A DNA stretch of 64,000 nucleotides from an uncultured Rhodospirillales bacterium (GCA_913060675.1 CAJXUS010000001.1:124001-188000); one strand, 5' to 3'. Positions 8,533 through 18,308 are shown, counted from the first letter of the stretch. Notes: generated by a model from the sequence alone, not told the origin. Program-made: numbers and translations.

Positions 8533-9924
8533 TTAGCCCTCGGGCACCACTTTCCCAGGATTTAACAAGCCTTTGGGGTCCATCGCCTTTTTGAGCGTAC
8601 GCATCAATGCGACAGCACTTTCACCGTGTTCCTGAACAAGATATTTTTTCTTACCTAAACCAACACCATGTTCTCCGGTACAAGTCCCACCAAAGTTGAT
8701 CGCCATATCAACCATCGCTGTATTAACCTTACCAGCCCGTTCCATTTCTTCTTCATTATCCGTATCGACAATAAAAAGAACGTGGAAATTGCCATCACCG
8801 ACATGGCCAACCATCGGTGCTATCAATCCAGCCTCATCGATTAAGTGCCTCGTTTCCAAGATACATTCCGCAAGTTTGGAAACGGGAACACATACATCAG
8901 TTGGCCACCCCTGGCAGCCCTTTCGCAAGTTGATACCTGCATAATAAGCGTCGTGCCTTGCCTGCCATAGCTTGTTACGATCTTCTTGCTGGGTCGCCCA
9001 TTGGAAGCCCCCTCCGCCGTAATCGGCAACGATTTCACCAACGCGTTCTGCTTGTTCTTTAACGCTCGCTTCCGTGCCATGAAATTCAAAGAACAGCGTG
9101 GGAGCAACAGCATAATCGAGTTTGGAATATTTGTTAACCGCATCCATCTGCACGTCATCCAACAACTCAATCCGCGCCACCGGAATACCTGATTGAACGA
9201 TTAACATGACTGAGTTTACAGCCGCTTCCAGATCCTCAAAAGAGCACACCGCTGAAGATATCGCCTCTGGAATACCAAAGAGTTTCAGTTGCAATTCAGT
9301 TATAATGCCCAACGTCCCCTCAGAGCCTACAAACATTCGGGTCAGATCGTAACCGGCAGAGGATTTACGCGAACGTCCACCAGTTTTGACAATTTCGCCA
9401 TCGGCCATAACCACTGTCAAACCAAGGACATTATCACGCATTGTGCCATAGCGAACGGCGTTCGTTCCTGACGCTCGCGTCGCGGCCATGCCTCCGAGCG
9501 AAGCATCTGCCCCAGGATCAATAGGGAAAAACAGCCCTGTATCTCGCAAATATTGATTAATCTGTTTTCGCGTTACCCCTGCCTGAACTCTGCAATCAAG
9601 ATCTTCATCATTAACCTCAATCACTTCAGCCATTTCAGATAGATCTATACAGAGCCCCCCTGCTACAGCGGCAACATGCCCCTCAAGAGACGTTCCGGTT
9701 CCAAACGGGACTACAGGACAATTGTGCTCATTACACAAACGCATTATAGCTGCGACTTCCTCTGTGGAATGTACAAAAGCCACTGCCTCTGGCGCCATTA
9801 CTGGATGATGGGATTCCCCTTGTCCATGCCGATCACAAATTGCTGGCGAGAAATTGAGACGCTTGTCCAATAGCTTTAGGAGAGAAGCCTTCAGCGTATT
9901 ATTGAGCCGCGTCTTATTTCTCAT
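8533..9924 (-). CDS. FAD-linked D-lactate dehydrogenase / glycolate oxidase GlcD-type
   Basis: A 463-residue flavoprotein of the VAO/PCMH superfamily. The FAD-binding domain includes PFGTGTSLEGH (about 73-83), DPGADASLGGM and the GSEGTLGIITE segment. The C-terminal FAD-oxidase domain ends with the conserved GEHGVGLGK motif and the usual NPGK. Length and motifs match bacterial D-lactate dehydrogenase (cytochrome) and GlcD, which pass electrons from D-2-hydroxyacids to the respiratory chain. No glcE or glcF partner lies nearby, favouring a single-subunit D-lactate dehydrogenase. The exact 2-hydroxyacid is not decidable from the sequence. Confidence 0.88.
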   Translation of the reverse strand: MRNKTRLNNTLKASLLKLLDKRLNFSPAICDRHGQGESHHPVMAPEAVAFVHSTEEVAAIMRLCNEHNCPVVPFGTGTSLEGHVAAVAGGLCIDLSEMAEVIEVNDEDLDCRVQAGVTRKQINQYLRDTGLFFPIDPGADASLGGMAATRASGTNAVRYGTMRDNVLGLTVVMADGEIVKTGGRSRKSSAGYDLTRMFVGSEGTLGIITELQLKLFGIPEAISSAVCSFEDLEAAVNSVMLIVQSGIPVARIELLDDVQMDAVNKYSKLDYAVAPTLFFEFHGTEASVKEQAERVGEIVADYGGGGFQWATQQEDRNKLWQARHDAYYAGINLRKGCQGWPTDVCVPVSKLAECILETRHLIDEAGLIAPMVGHVGDGNFHVLFIVDTDNEEEMERAGKVNTAMVDMAINFGGTCTGEHGVGLGKKKYLVQEHGESAVALMRTLKKAMDPKGLLNPGKVVPEG

Positions 9925-10011
9925 TTTCTCACCGTAATATTTAAAGAGGAATGCCCAAACATCAAAAATTAAACATAAGGGTCAAAAGATTAGGATTAAT
10001 ATTAGCCTAGC

Positions 10012-10821
10012 ATGCAGAGTAAAATCCTGCCAATAAGGAAGCTGTTAATATATGGCCAGGATACGATATCAAACAACATTTTGGAAAAACCATTGCTAGA
10101 GACTGACCTGTACCCACCAATCAAGGCATATCTTGAACAACAAGGATATGAGGTGAAGTCTGAAATTAAAGACTGTGACGTCATTGCCGTTAGAGGAGAT
10201 GAACAACCTGTCATTGTCGAGCTTAAAACAGGCTTCAATTTGACGCTCCTTTTTCAAGGAATTGATCGTCAAAGCATGTCAGAAGATGTTTATTTGGCCT
10301 TTGCTATTCCTACTAAATTAAAGCGGACAAACCCTTGGTTCCGATACAAAAGTGATATTATAAAGCTATGCCGACGCTTGGGATTGGGTTTGATTACAGT
10401 CCGGTTTGCCGAAAAAAATCCCGTCGACATTCAAATCCATCAAGATCCAGGACCTTATATTCCTCGTAAAAACACGCGAAGACAGGGCCTGCTTCTTAAA
10501 GAGTTCGAACGCCGGGTCGGTGATCCCAATCAAGGGGGCAGCAATAAACGCCCTATAATCACAGCCTACCGTCAAGATGCTCTTCGCTGTGCTGCTTATA
10601 TAAACGAGCACAGCAAAGCGAAGGTATCTGATATTCGCAAAAACACTGGGGTCGACAAGTCATCCGCGATATTACAACGAGATTACTACGGTTGGTATCA
10701 ACGGGTTGATAGAGGCATATACGAGCTTACTCCAAAAGGAAAAGAGGCATTGGAAACCTTTGCTGATGTCGTTACATCTCTCAAAGTCTCCCCCCAAGAA
10801 GGTGATTGCACGACAAATTGA
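10012..10821 (+). CDS. DUF2161-type protein with PD-(D/E)XK phosphodiesterase fold
   Basis: The 269-residue product matches what I recall of the DUF2161 family, predicted to have a restriction-endonuclease-like fold. The core reads ETDLYPPIKAYLEQQGYEV, then DCDVIAVRG and VIVELKTG; Asp, Glu and Lys in that order are the PD-(D/E)XK catalytic set. The C-terminal 70 residues resemble a winged helix (RQDALRCAAYI, SDIRKNTGV). The family usually begins near ETDLYPP, so the first roughly 25 residues may not be translated; no convincing Shine-Dalgarno marks either start. No restriction or methylase partner lies beside it. The biological role is unknown. Confidence 0.7.
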   Translation: MQSKILPIRKLLIYGQDTISNNILEKPLLETDLYPPIKAYLEQQGYEVKSEIKDCDVIAVRGDEQPVIVELKTGFNLTLLFQGIDRQSMSEDVYLAFAIPTKLKRTNPWFRYKSDIIKLCRRLGLGLITVRFAEKNPVDIQIHQDPGPYIPRKNTRRQGLLLKEFERRVGDPNQGGSNKRPIITAYRQDALRCAAYINEHSKAKVSDIRKNTGVDKSSAILQRDYYGWYQRVDRGIYELTPKGKEALETFADVVTSLKVSPQEGDCTTN

Positions 10822-10984
10822 TCGGCACATTATTTAAAAGTTAAACAAGGCCTCTCATAATTAAAAAGAGGCGGCAAATTCATTGAAATTACAGATCTTG
10901 CCCCTGATAGTGACCTTGATTTTTTTGGCCTCATCGGCATTAGGTCATAGACCTGCCTCATTTGGCATATAGTTAAGTGGAACT

Positions 10985-11803
10985 ATGCGATATATCCTCA
11001 AACCTATCAGACTGCTTACAGTAATAATCCTACTGCTCCTTTTGGGACCAGGGATAATTATCCTTACTGGTAAAGTCGACCTTACCACCCCTTGGAGTGA
11101 AGCAAATCACGACCGAATTGGTATCGCTCCAGATCCCGCGACCACACCAGAAGCCTTAATTCAAGTTTATGGTGCCAGAACTTTTAACTGGCGTGGTGCC
11201 TTTGCCGTACACACCTGGATCGCCGTAAAACCAGAGAATGCAAATTCGTACACCCGGCTAGAGGTGATAGGATGGCGGCAGCACCGAGGTTTGCCCGTGA
11301 TATCGGCAACAGCAGGATGGCCAGATCGAAACTGGTTTGGCTCCAAACCTGAAATATATTCTGAAATTAGAGGGGCAGAAGCCCAAAAGCTTATCCCGCA
11401 AATCATAGACGCTGCGAAATCATATCCTTATCCAGATAAATATGAAGCTTGGCCGGGGCCAAACTCCAACACTTTTACCGCCCATGTTCTGAGACAAGTA
11501 CCAGATATGAAAGTCGACCTCCCGCCAACTGCAATCGGGAAAGACTACCTTGATGAAAGCAATAACTTCATTGCCTCAGCACCAAGTAACACAGGCGTGC
11601 AGATCTCTCTTTATGGTGTCTTCGGGGCCATTTTGTCTAAAGCTGAGGGGATTGAAATCAACCTCTTGGGCCTGAGCTTTGGCCTCGATCCTGACAATCT
11701 GGCCCTAAGATTACCCGGTGTCGGTAAAGTGGGCTTTATCAGTGATACACTGGCAGCGACCCGAGTAACATCAGGGTCAACATCGGAAGCGGCCTCAGAT
11801 TGA
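10985..11803 (+). CDS. DUF3750 family protein, membrane-anchored
   Basis: A 272-residue protein with one N-terminal hydrophobic segment (about 10-30) and a periplasmic remainder. The central region WRGAFAVHTWIAVKP and the YEAWPGPNSNTF motif are those I associate with DUF3750. No catalytic function is established for the family. It stands alone between the DUF2161 gene and the TerB/J-domain gene, all on the plus strand. Assignment is by motif memory only. Confidence 0.72.
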   Translation: MRYILKPIRLLTVIILLLLLGPGIIILTGKVDLTTPWSEANHDRIGIAPDPATTPEALIQVYGARTFNWRGAFAVHTWIAVKPENANSYTRLEVIGWRQHRGLPVISATAGWPDRNWFGSKPEIYSEIRGAEAQKLIPQIIDAAKSYPYPDKYEAWPGPNSNTFTAHVLRQVPDMKVDLPPTAIGKDYLDESNNFIASAPSNTGVQISLYGVFGAILSKAEGIEINLLGLSFGLDPDNLALRLPGVGKVGFISDTLAATRVTSGSTSEAASD

Positions 11804-11959
11804 TCTCGACAATAAGGAACAAATAGGGATCATCTGTGGTTACAGGATTGACTCTGCGCTACCAGCAGGCTAGTGCAAAGAACAACATTGTATCGATCAC
11901 ACAGCACTGATGTTCAAACAACAGACCTTTTTGAAAACCAAAGGCAAAGCTTAGACATT

Positions 11960-12682
11960 ATGAGTATTTGGGGAAAAATTTTTGGTGGAGCCGCTGGCTT
12001 TGCCCTCGGAGGTCCTATTGGTGCCTTTTTAGGCGCTATGGCGGGGCATGCCGTCGACAAAATGAGGGCTGAACCCGAAGAAGGCCCAGATAGCACCAAA
12101 CAAATTACCTTTACCATCGGTGTCATCGTACTCGGCGCAAAAATGGCTAAGGCCGACGGGGTCGTGACTAAAGACGAAGTCGCCGCCTTCAAACAGGTCT
12201 TCCGTATACCTCCGGAAGAAATGAAAAATGTTGGTCGCCTTTTTGACCGCGCACGACTAGACGCCGAAGGTTTTGAGCCCTATGCCCACCAAATTGGCCG
12301 AACTTTCAAAGACAACCCCGCCGTCCTTGAAGAACTTCTCAGCGGATTGTTCCACATTGCCAAAGCCGACGGCACGGTCTCTTCTGAGGAAATCATTTAC
12401 CTACAACGTGTTGCAGAAATATTCGGGTTCAGTGAACTACAGTGGGATCGCTTGCACGCATCAAACATTGGACCAGACAAAAGTGATCCATACCGGATCC
12501 TCGGCGTTCAACGCAGCGACACAGATAAAGACATCAAAGCAGCACATCGTAAACTTGTCATTGAAAACCACCCCGACAAATTGGTCGCGGAAGGGCTACC
12601 ACAAGAATTTGTGGACCTTGCCAATGAAAAGCTCGCAGCAATTAATGCTGCCTACGATCAAATCAAACAACTAAGAAGTTAA
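11960..12682 (+). CDS. TerB-like and J-domain protein (DjlA-type co-chaperone)
   Basis: The 240-residue product starts with a Gly/Ala-rich hydrophobic segment (GGAAGFALGGPIGAFLGAMAG) that may be a membrane anchor. A TerB-like helical metal-binding domain follows (about 50-160; repeats with KADG and acidic loops), then a C-terminal J domain with the HPD tripeptide (NHPDK). This is the DjlA arrangement, in which the J domain stimulates DnaK. The frame is open further upstream to an ATG at 11873, but DjlA-type proteins start at MSIWGK, so 11960 is chosen. It is followed after 13 nt by uup. Confidence 0.85.
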   Translation: MSIWGKIFGGAAGFALGGPIGAFLGAMAGHAVDKMRAEPEEGPDSTKQITFTIGVIVLGAKMAKADGVVTKDEVAAFKQVFRIPPEEMKNVGRLFDRARLDAEGFEPYAHQIGRTFKDNPAVLEELLSGLFHIAKADGTVSSEEIIYLQRVAEIFGFSELQWDRLHASNIGPDKSDPYRILGVQRSDTDKDIKAAHRKLVIENHPDKLVAEGLPQEFVDLANEKLAAINAAYDQIKQLRS

Positions 12683-12695
12683 GAACAAAATTAAA

Positions 12696-14540
12696 ATGGC
12701 TCCTCCTTCACACCTTGTCGCGCTCAACGGCGCGGGTCTTCGCTTTGGCACAAAAACCCTCTTTCAAGATCTCTCGTTTGGTCTGGCAAGAGGGGAAAAA
12801 GCATGTCTGGTTGGCCGTAACGGCACAGGAAAATCCACCCTCCTGAAAATTATGTCCGGACAACAGGAGCTCGATGAGGGACAGCGTTTTCTACAGCCCG
12901 GCATTAAAGTTGCCTACCTACCTCAAGATCCCGTTTTCGACCAGGATGAAACTGTATTTGAACATGTAAAAGCCGGCTTGCGTCCAGAAGTTAGTGATGC
13001 CGACTACCTTGTTGATGCCATGCTGCTTCACGTGAACCTTCCAGGAGATCGCCTTCTAACAGGATTATCTGGCGGCGAAGGACGTCGTGCTGCCTTGGCC
13101 CGCGCACTCATCAGCGACCCGGAAGTCCTGTTGATGGATGAGCCAACAAACCATCTGGATCTTCCAACAATCCAATGGCTCGAAGAAGAACTCCGAAAAT
13201 TTCGTGGCGCTTTGATGGTCATCAGTCACGACAGGGCCTTCCTCAACCATCTCACACGGCAAACATTCTGGCTCGATCGCGGTAAAATCAACCGCCTCGG
13301 CAAAGGCTTTGAACATTACGAAGCCTGGGCTGAAGAAATGCGTCAGAACGAAGAACAGGAACTCCATCGCCTTAAAAGAAAAATTGTTCGTGAAGAACAT
13401 TGGCTACAACGCGGTGTAACCGGCCGACGCAAACGCAACATGGGTCGTTTGCGCAACTTACAGGATCTTCGTCAAAAACGTCAGGAGTGGATGAAAGCTC
13501 CAGGGACTGCCAAACTCCAAATCGATACTTTGGATACGGGGGGTGATAAGGTTATTACTGCTGAGAATATCAGCAAGTCGTATCCACTCAAAGATGGTGG
13601 TACTCGTGAGATCATTAAAGACTTCAGCACCAAAGTGAAACGTGGCGACCGCATTGGCCTTGTTGGCCCCAATGGTGCGGGTAAATCCACTGTCGTTAAA
13701 ATGCTGCTGGGCAGGATTGAACCTGATAGCGGTAGCGTTAAACTCGGCACCAATTTGACCACGCTTTATTTCGATCAAAAACGCGAAGATCTCGACCCCA
13801 ACAGTACTCTATGGGAAACCATGTCACCCGGCGGTGGTGATTCGATTATGGTTCGGGGGCAGCAAAAACACGTCGTCAGTTATCTAAAAGATTTTCTGTT
13901 CGACGAAGGTCAGGTTCGCCAGCCAATCTATACCCTATCCGGGGGTGAAAAAAATCGACTTTTGTTGGCCCGCATGTTTGCCCAGGCAAGCAACCTTCTG
14001 GTCCTCGATGAGCCAACTAACGATCTCGACATGGACACGCTGGATCTACTGGTCGAAGTTTTGGACGAATACGATGGCACCTTGTTACTTGTGAGCCACG
14101 ACCGTGACTTCCTCGATCGTCTGGCGACAGCTATCTATGCTGTTGAGGGCGATGGTACCGTAGTCGAATATGCTGGGGGTTATAGTGATTATCGCAATCA
14201 AAAAGCCTTGGGCATTGATTCCGACGGACAACCTGTCCTAGACTCAAGTACCAGCAAGCCTACCAAAAAAGATAATGCGCTTCGCTCAAAACCCTCAAAA
14301 TCAGGTGGAAAACTGAGCTATAAAGAACAACGCGAGTTAGATTCCCTCCCTAAACTTATGGAAAGTTTGACCAGCGAGGCTCAAAAGCTCGAAGCTGAAA
14401 TGGCTGACCCACAACTTTACAGTAAGAACCCTGAAAGGTTCCAAACTGCGACGAAGCTGCTTGAAAAGGCTAATAATGATCTTGCCGCAGCAGAAGAACG
14501 CTGGCTTGAGCTCGAAGAAAAACAAGAGAGCTTAAAGTAG
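12696..14540 (+). CDS. uup: ABC-F family ATPase, Uup-like
   Basis: A soluble 614-residue protein with two ABC ATPase domains and no membrane segments. Walker A motifs are GRNGTGKS (40-47) and GPNGAGKS (about 325); signatures are LSGGEGRRA and LSGGEKNR. The inter-domain linker is basic and helical (RKIVREEHWLQRGVTGRRKRN). A C-terminal coiled-coil (about 530-614, rich in Glu, Lys and Leu) is the Uup hallmark, used for binding DNA or ribosomes. Uup affects ribosome function and transposon-excision frequency in E. coli. A second ABC-F protein, EttA, is encoded at 60.4-62.0 kb. Confidence 0.92.
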   Translation: MAPPSHLVALNGAGLRFGTKTLFQDLSFGLARGEKACLVGRNGTGKSTLLKIMSGQQELDEGQRFLQPGIKVAYLPQDPVFDQDETVFEHVKAGLRPEVSDADYLVDAMLLHVNLPGDRLLTGLSGGEGRRAALARALISDPEVLLMDEPTNHLDLPTIQWLEEELRKFRGALMVISHDRAFLNHLTRQTFWLDRGKINRLGKGFEHYEAWAEEMRQNEEQELHRLKRKIVREEHWLQRGVTGRRKRNMGRLRNLQDLRQKRQEWMKAPGTAKLQIDTLDTGGDKVITAENISKSYPLKDGGTREIIKDFSTKVKRGDRIGLVGPNGAGKSTVVKMLLGRIEPDSGSVKLGTNLTTLYFDQKREDLDPNSTLWETMSPGGGDSIMVRGQQKHVVSYLKDFLFDEGQVRQPIYTLSGGEKNRLLLARMFAQASNLLVLDEPTNDLDMDTLDLLVEVLDEYDGTLLLVSHDRDFLDRLATAIYAVEGDGTVVEYAGGYSDYRNQKALGIDSDGQPVLDSSTSKPTKKDNALRSKPSKSGGKLSYKEQRELDSLPKLMESLTSEAQKLEAEMADPQLYSKNPERFQTATKLLEKANNDLAAAEERWLELEEKQESLK

Positions 14541-14584
14541 GGAAACGACGAGCACTAATAGGGAACTGCATCGGTAACGGTAAT

Positions 14585-15685
14585 ATGGAACAGGTTGATT
14601 GTATCGTCATTGGCGCAGGCGTTGTCGGCATGGCGTGTGCCAGAGTTCTTGCTCAGTCAGGGCGCGAAGTCATTGTTATCGAAAAAGAATCTATGCCGGG
14701 AACAGAGATCTCCGCTCGGAATAGTGGCGTCATCCATGCTGGTATCTATTACCCCACAGCAAGCTTAAAAGCCGAACTGTGCCTTAGGGGAAAAGAACTC
14801 CTCTATCCCTATTGTGAAGACCACGCCGTCCCTCACAGAAAATGCGGAAAGCTTATCGTTGCAACATCAACAGATGAAGAACCTGCGTTAGAGCGTATAA
14901 AGTTGCTTGCTCACGCCAATGGTGTTGACGATCTCACCTATCTCTCCACAGAAGAAATCAACGAACGCGAGCCCGACCTCAACATAACAAAGGCTCTTTT
15001 CTCACCATCCACAGGCATTATCGACGTCCATGGCCTAATTCTGGCTTTTCAGGGTGATCTTGAAAATTACGGTGGCATGATTGCGCTCAATACGCCTGTG
15101 CTAGGTGGTGAAATTACAGATAACGGAATTGTACTTAAGACTGGGGGAGAAAGCCCCATGACGCTTTGCGCCAAGACGGTCATCAACGCAGCAGGTCTTG
15201 GTGCAACCGGATTTACTCAAAAAATTAACGGTTTCCCCAAAGATCTTATCCCGCAACTCCATTACGCTAAGGGTAACTATTTCAGCTTAAGTGGTAAATC
15301 ATCCTTCAAACATCTGATCTACCCCCTGCCTGAAGCAGCAGGCCTCGGGGTCCACGTTACTTTAGATTTAGAGGGGCAGGTACGTTTTGGCCCGGACGTA
15401 GAGTGGACCAAAGAACTCGAATATGAAGTCGACCCCGCCAGATCTGCCCCTTTTTACGAAGCTATACGACGCTACTGGCCTGCATTGGAACAAGGAGCGT
15501 TAACCCCAGATTACTCAGGTATCCGCCCCAAACTACAGGCTCCCGGTGAAGGGGCTTCTGATTTTGTCATTCAAGGGTACGACACACATGGAGTTACCGG
15601 ATTGGTAAATCTCTTCGGCATTGAATCTCCTGGTTTGACGTCTTGTATGGCGATCGCTGAAAAGGTCCTCGCAATTCGACCTTAG
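14585..15685 (+). CDS. lhgO: FAD-dependent oxidoreductase, L-2-hydroxyglutarate oxidase family
   Basis: A 366-residue DAO-family flavoprotein. The FAD motif GAGVVGMACARVLAQSG lies at residues 10-26. The strings ARNSGVIHAGIYYP and RFGPDVEW, and the C-terminal HGVTGLVNLFGIESPGLTS, are those of the L-2-hydroxyglutarate dehydrogenase/oxidase (LhgO) group. The enzyme would oxidise L-2-hydroxyglutarate to 2-oxoglutarate and feed electrons to the quinone pool. It follows uup by 44 nt. A related short-chain 2-hydroxyacid substrate cannot be excluded. Confidence 0.83.
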   Translation: MEQVDCIVIGAGVVGMACARVLAQSGREVIVIEKESMPGTEISARNSGVIHAGIYYPTASLKAELCLRGKELLYPYCEDHAVPHRKCGKLIVATSTDEEPALERIKLLAHANGVDDLTYLSTEEINEREPDLNITKALFSPSTGIIDVHGLILAFQGDLENYGGMIALNTPVLGGEITDNGIVLKTGGESPMTLCAKTVINAAGLGATGFTQKINGFPKDLIPQLHYAKGNYFSLSGKSSFKHLIYPLPEAAGLGVHVTLDLEGQVRFGPDVEWTKELEYEVDPARSAPFYEAIRRYWPALEQGALTPDYSGIRPKLQAPGEGASDFVIQGYDTHGVTGLVNLFGIESPGLTSCMAIAEKVLAIRP

Positions 15686-15962
15686 TACAAAAGCAGACGA
15701 ATTGGGGATGAAGAAATTTGGCCGCGCGAGATTATCACGCTCTAAAACCTCATTTTGAGGAGCGATAAACAAGTCATTCATTCCAGCAAAAACACTGGAG
15801 AAAAATATTCTTAATTTTGCATGTATTTTTCTCATAGCTATACATCTTTCACACACACTTTAGAAAACATCCTCATTAATTAACAATAGTTAGCCCCTCT
15901 CCCTCTTGTTCTTCAAACTGGAATTTGTCATAGTTAAATGAGTTTTTCTCATGGAAAGAACA

Positions 15963-16901
15963 ATGCTTCGACAACTTCCCCCTCTCAATGCCCTGAAAGC
16001 TTTTGAAGCCGCAGCCCGGCATCTCAGCTTCACTGAAGCTGCGGATGAACTGCACGTCACCCAAGGAGCGATAAGCCGACAGATAAAAACTCTGGAAGAC
16101 CACTATCAAATTCAATTATTCCAACGACGACATCGCGGCTTGGAATTAACAGAATCTGGACAAAAATTATTACCTGTACTCAGTGAAGTGTTTGATCGTA
16201 TCCAAAGTGTCTCAGAAGAACTTACGGGCCACAGTCAGGATTTAACGATCAAGGTCCTGCCTTCATTCGCGGTTAGATGGCTTATTCCCCGGCTGGCAAA
16301 GTTCCAAGAGATGGAACCGGATATAAATGTGAGGCTAACTACCGCTTGGCACACCGTTGATTTTGACAAAGAGAATTACGATGCAGGGATCTTGCACAGC
16401 CATCACTTGCCTCCTGGTTTACACAATACAATCATTACCAACGAATGGATGACACCCGTTTGTTCACCTGAGCTTTTGAACAAGTTACCAAAACCGCACA
16501 AGCCTAATGACCTCAATCGCTTAACACTTCTTTTTTGTGGAAGCGGCTGCCAGGAATGGGGCCAGTGGTGTACCGAGGCTGGCGCAACAGAAGTTAACTC
16601 AAGCGTTGGTCAATCCTTTGATACGACAGACAGTGCACTTCAAGCAGCAGTGAGTGGTTTCGGTATCGCCATGGGAGATATTTCAATGATTGAAGGCGAT
16701 CTTAAGTCTGGCCGACTGCACATGCCCTTTCCAGAATTCGCCTCCCTAGTTGGTCACTACCATCTTGTATGCCCTAAGAATAAGGCCAACAAACCCGCCC
16801 TGAAGAAATTCAGAAGTTGGTTACTCGCTGAGTCCGCTGAAGTCACAGCAAACACCTTGATGTTGAAGGAACTGGAAGAACGATATGCAAATCAACCGTG
16901 A
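15963..16901 (+). CDS. LysR-family transcriptional regulator, GcvA-like
   Basis: A 312-residue LysR regulator. Its HTH (LPPLNALKAFEAAARHLSFTEA, VTQGAISRQIKTLE) is closely related to the other two GcvA-like regulators in this window at 7.6 and 47.1 kb. The effector domain runs to about residue 300. The ATG at 15963 is preferred over an in-frame ATG at 15951 because GGAAAG lies 5 nt before it and the protein then starts just ahead of the HTH. The last 17 nt overlap the amidase gene, so the two are co-transcribed. Whether it controls peptidoglycan recycling (as AmpR does) is unknown; it is not obviously AmpR. Confidence 0.88.
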   Translation: MLRQLPPLNALKAFEAAARHLSFTEAADELHVTQGAISRQIKTLEDHYQIQLFQRRHRGLELTESGQKLLPVLSEVFDRIQSVSEELTGHSQDLTIKVLPSFAVRWLIPRLAKFQEMEPDINVRLTTAWHTVDFDKENYDAGILHSHHLPPGLHNTIITNEWMTPVCSPELLNKLPKPHKPNDLNRLTLLFCGSGCQEWGQWCTEAGATEVNSSVGQSFDTTDSALQAAVSGFGIAMGDISMIEGDLKSGRLHMPFPEFASLVGHYHLVCPKNKANKPALKKFRSWLLAESAEVTANTLMLKELEERYANQP

Positions 16902-17607
16902 ATTCCAGTCCCCCAATTTCGGTATCCGGCCAGAGGATATACAAATTGATACACTACTGCTTCATTACACCGGGATGAAAACTGGACAAGAGGCACTCGA
17001 TCGCCTCTGCGATACCCAAGCTCAAGTCAGTGCGCATTATCTGGTAGAAGAAGATGGCCATGTCTTTCAAATGGTCGATGAAGAAAACCGCGCCTGGCAT
17101 GCTGGCTTGGCGTCTTGGAAAGGTGAAAACGATATTAACAGTCGCTCCATTGGCATTGAAATCGTTAATCCAGGCCACGAATGGGGGTATCGGGATTTCC
17201 CAAAACTCCAGATCCGAGCGTTAATGGAGCTTTGCAAAGAGATCTTAAAACGGCACCCAATTCCAGCCCAAAGAGTTCTTGCCCATTCCGATGTCGCCCC
17301 GGAACGTAAAGAAGACCCTGGTGAACTGTTTGACTGGCAGCTCCTCCATAACGCAGGCATTGGTCTCTACCCAGATGAAACTCCAAACCAAGGAGATGTT
17401 CATAAGGGTACCTTTTTACAAAAACTATCTGATTACGGATACTCCCTAGACCTTACGTCGCCGCAACATCCCACATCGGTCGCTGCAATCATTGCCTTTC
17501 AACGTCACTTTCGTCCGCACAAACTGGATGGGTTAATTGACCAACAATGTTGCGAGATATTGAGCAATTTACATTCCCAACTTGACGCCCAGAACAATCC
17601 GACCTAA
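16885..17607 (+). CDS. ampD: N-acetylmuramoyl-L-alanine amidase, cytosolic AmpD-like, with peptidoglycan-binding domain
   Basis: A 240-residue amidase_2 protein without signal peptide. Zinc ligands are visible as His27 (LLLHYTG), His134 (VLAHSDVAP) and Asp144 (KEDPG). The 10-residue spacing of the last two equals that in E. coli AmpD. It should cleave the lactyl-amide bond of anhydro-muropeptides during wall recycling. Residues from about 170 form a small helical peptidoglycan-binding-like domain (VAAIIAFQRHF), as in AmiD-type enzymes. Lack of a secretion signal favours a cytosolic recycling role. The start overlaps the LysR gene; rnpB begins 10 nt after the stop. Confidence 0.88.
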   Translation: MQINREFQSPNFGIRPEDIQIDTLLLHYTGMKTGQEALDRLCDTQAQVSAHYLVEEDGHVFQMVDEENRAWHAGLASWKGENDINSRSIGIEIVNPGHEWGYRDFPKLQIRALMELCKEILKRHPIPAQRVLAHSDVAPERKEDPGELFDWQLLHNAGIGLYPDETPNQGDVHKGTFLQKLSDYGYSLDLTSPQHPTSVAAIIAFQRHFRPHKLDGLIDQQCCEILSNLHSQLDAQNNPT

Positions 17608-17616
17608 CTGTACCCC

Positions 17617-18056
17617 GTCAGACGGTCCGACAGGCTGCTCTTTTTGGCAGGTTCGCCTGAACCGAAAAGGGAGGAAAGTCCGGGCTCCACGGGAATACGG
17701 TGCCGGGTAACGCCCGGCGGGGGCGACCCTAGGGAAAGTGCCACAGAAAGCAAACCACCTGTAGGTTGTAACTCTGTAAGGGTTTCAACAAGCGGGAAAG
17801 GGTGAAAGGGTGTGGTAAGAGCGCACCGCGCGGCCAGAGATGGAAGCGGCATGGTAAACCCCACCGGGAGCAAAACTAAATAGGGTCGGCAGATTCACAA
17901 AACTCCGGTTTTGAGGGATCAGGTGCTTTTCCGCATCGTCGACCGGGTCAGTTGCGAGAGGTGTCCAGCGATGGGCATCCCAGATGAATAGCCTTCCGTT
18001 GTCAAAAGGCTTCGGCTTTGCGGCAAGCGACAAAACCCGGCTTATGACCGTCTGAC
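17617..18056 (+). ncRNA. rnpB: RNase P RNA, bacterial class A
   Basis: The terminal helix P1 is formed by GTCAGACGGTC (17617-17627) and GACCGTCTGAC (18046-18056). Universally conserved segments occur in order: GAGGAAAGTCCGGGCTCC (about 17671-17688), ACAGAAA near 17743, AGAGATGGAAGC near 17836 and GATGAATAGCC near 17980. The length of about 440 nt is usual for the alphaproteobacterial type. It is the catalytic RNA that matures tRNA 5' ends together with RnpA. A run ATTTTTCTT directly after P1 may end transcription. The position between an amidase gene and mraZ matches that seen in related genomes. Confidence 0.95.
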
Positions 18057-18279
18057 ATTTTTCTTAGACAATCATTTCTTTTCCAAAGATCGAGTCTATG
18101 CGCCTGCGATAGAAATAATTATCAATACTATTCAACTCTTTGGCTCAAAAACGCTCAAAAAATTCCATCCCTTCAGGTTGTTTAAGGACCTGAATAACAA
18201 GATGATTCATCATTGAATATGCCTTGAAAAATAAGCAATTAACTATGTTTTAACCATACAATCACAACGTGCCAAACCA

Positions 18280-18308
18280 TTGACACCCATCAGATCCCAT
18301 GCTATCCC
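18280..18308 (+). promoter_or_regulatory. Candidate dcw promoter (TTGACA -35) overlapping MraZ boxes
   Basis: A consensus -35 TTGACA lies at 18280-18285. At 17 bp spacing a partial -10, TATCCC (18303-18308), follows. The repeated boxes described separately cover the spacer and -10, which would suit repression by MraZ. The -10 matches the consensus only in its first three bases, so the exact transcription start is uncertain. Confidence 0.45.

Noticed and set aside
10850..10872. Stem GCCTCT/AGAGGC after the DUF2161 gene as a terminator
   Set aside because: Only 6 bp with an 11-nt loop and no T-run on either strand.
15742..15768. Possible hairpin CGCT...AGCG with inner CCTC/GAGG downstream of the 2-hydroxyglutarate oxidase gene
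   Set aside because: The helices compete for the same bases and no T-run follows, so it does not support a terminator call.
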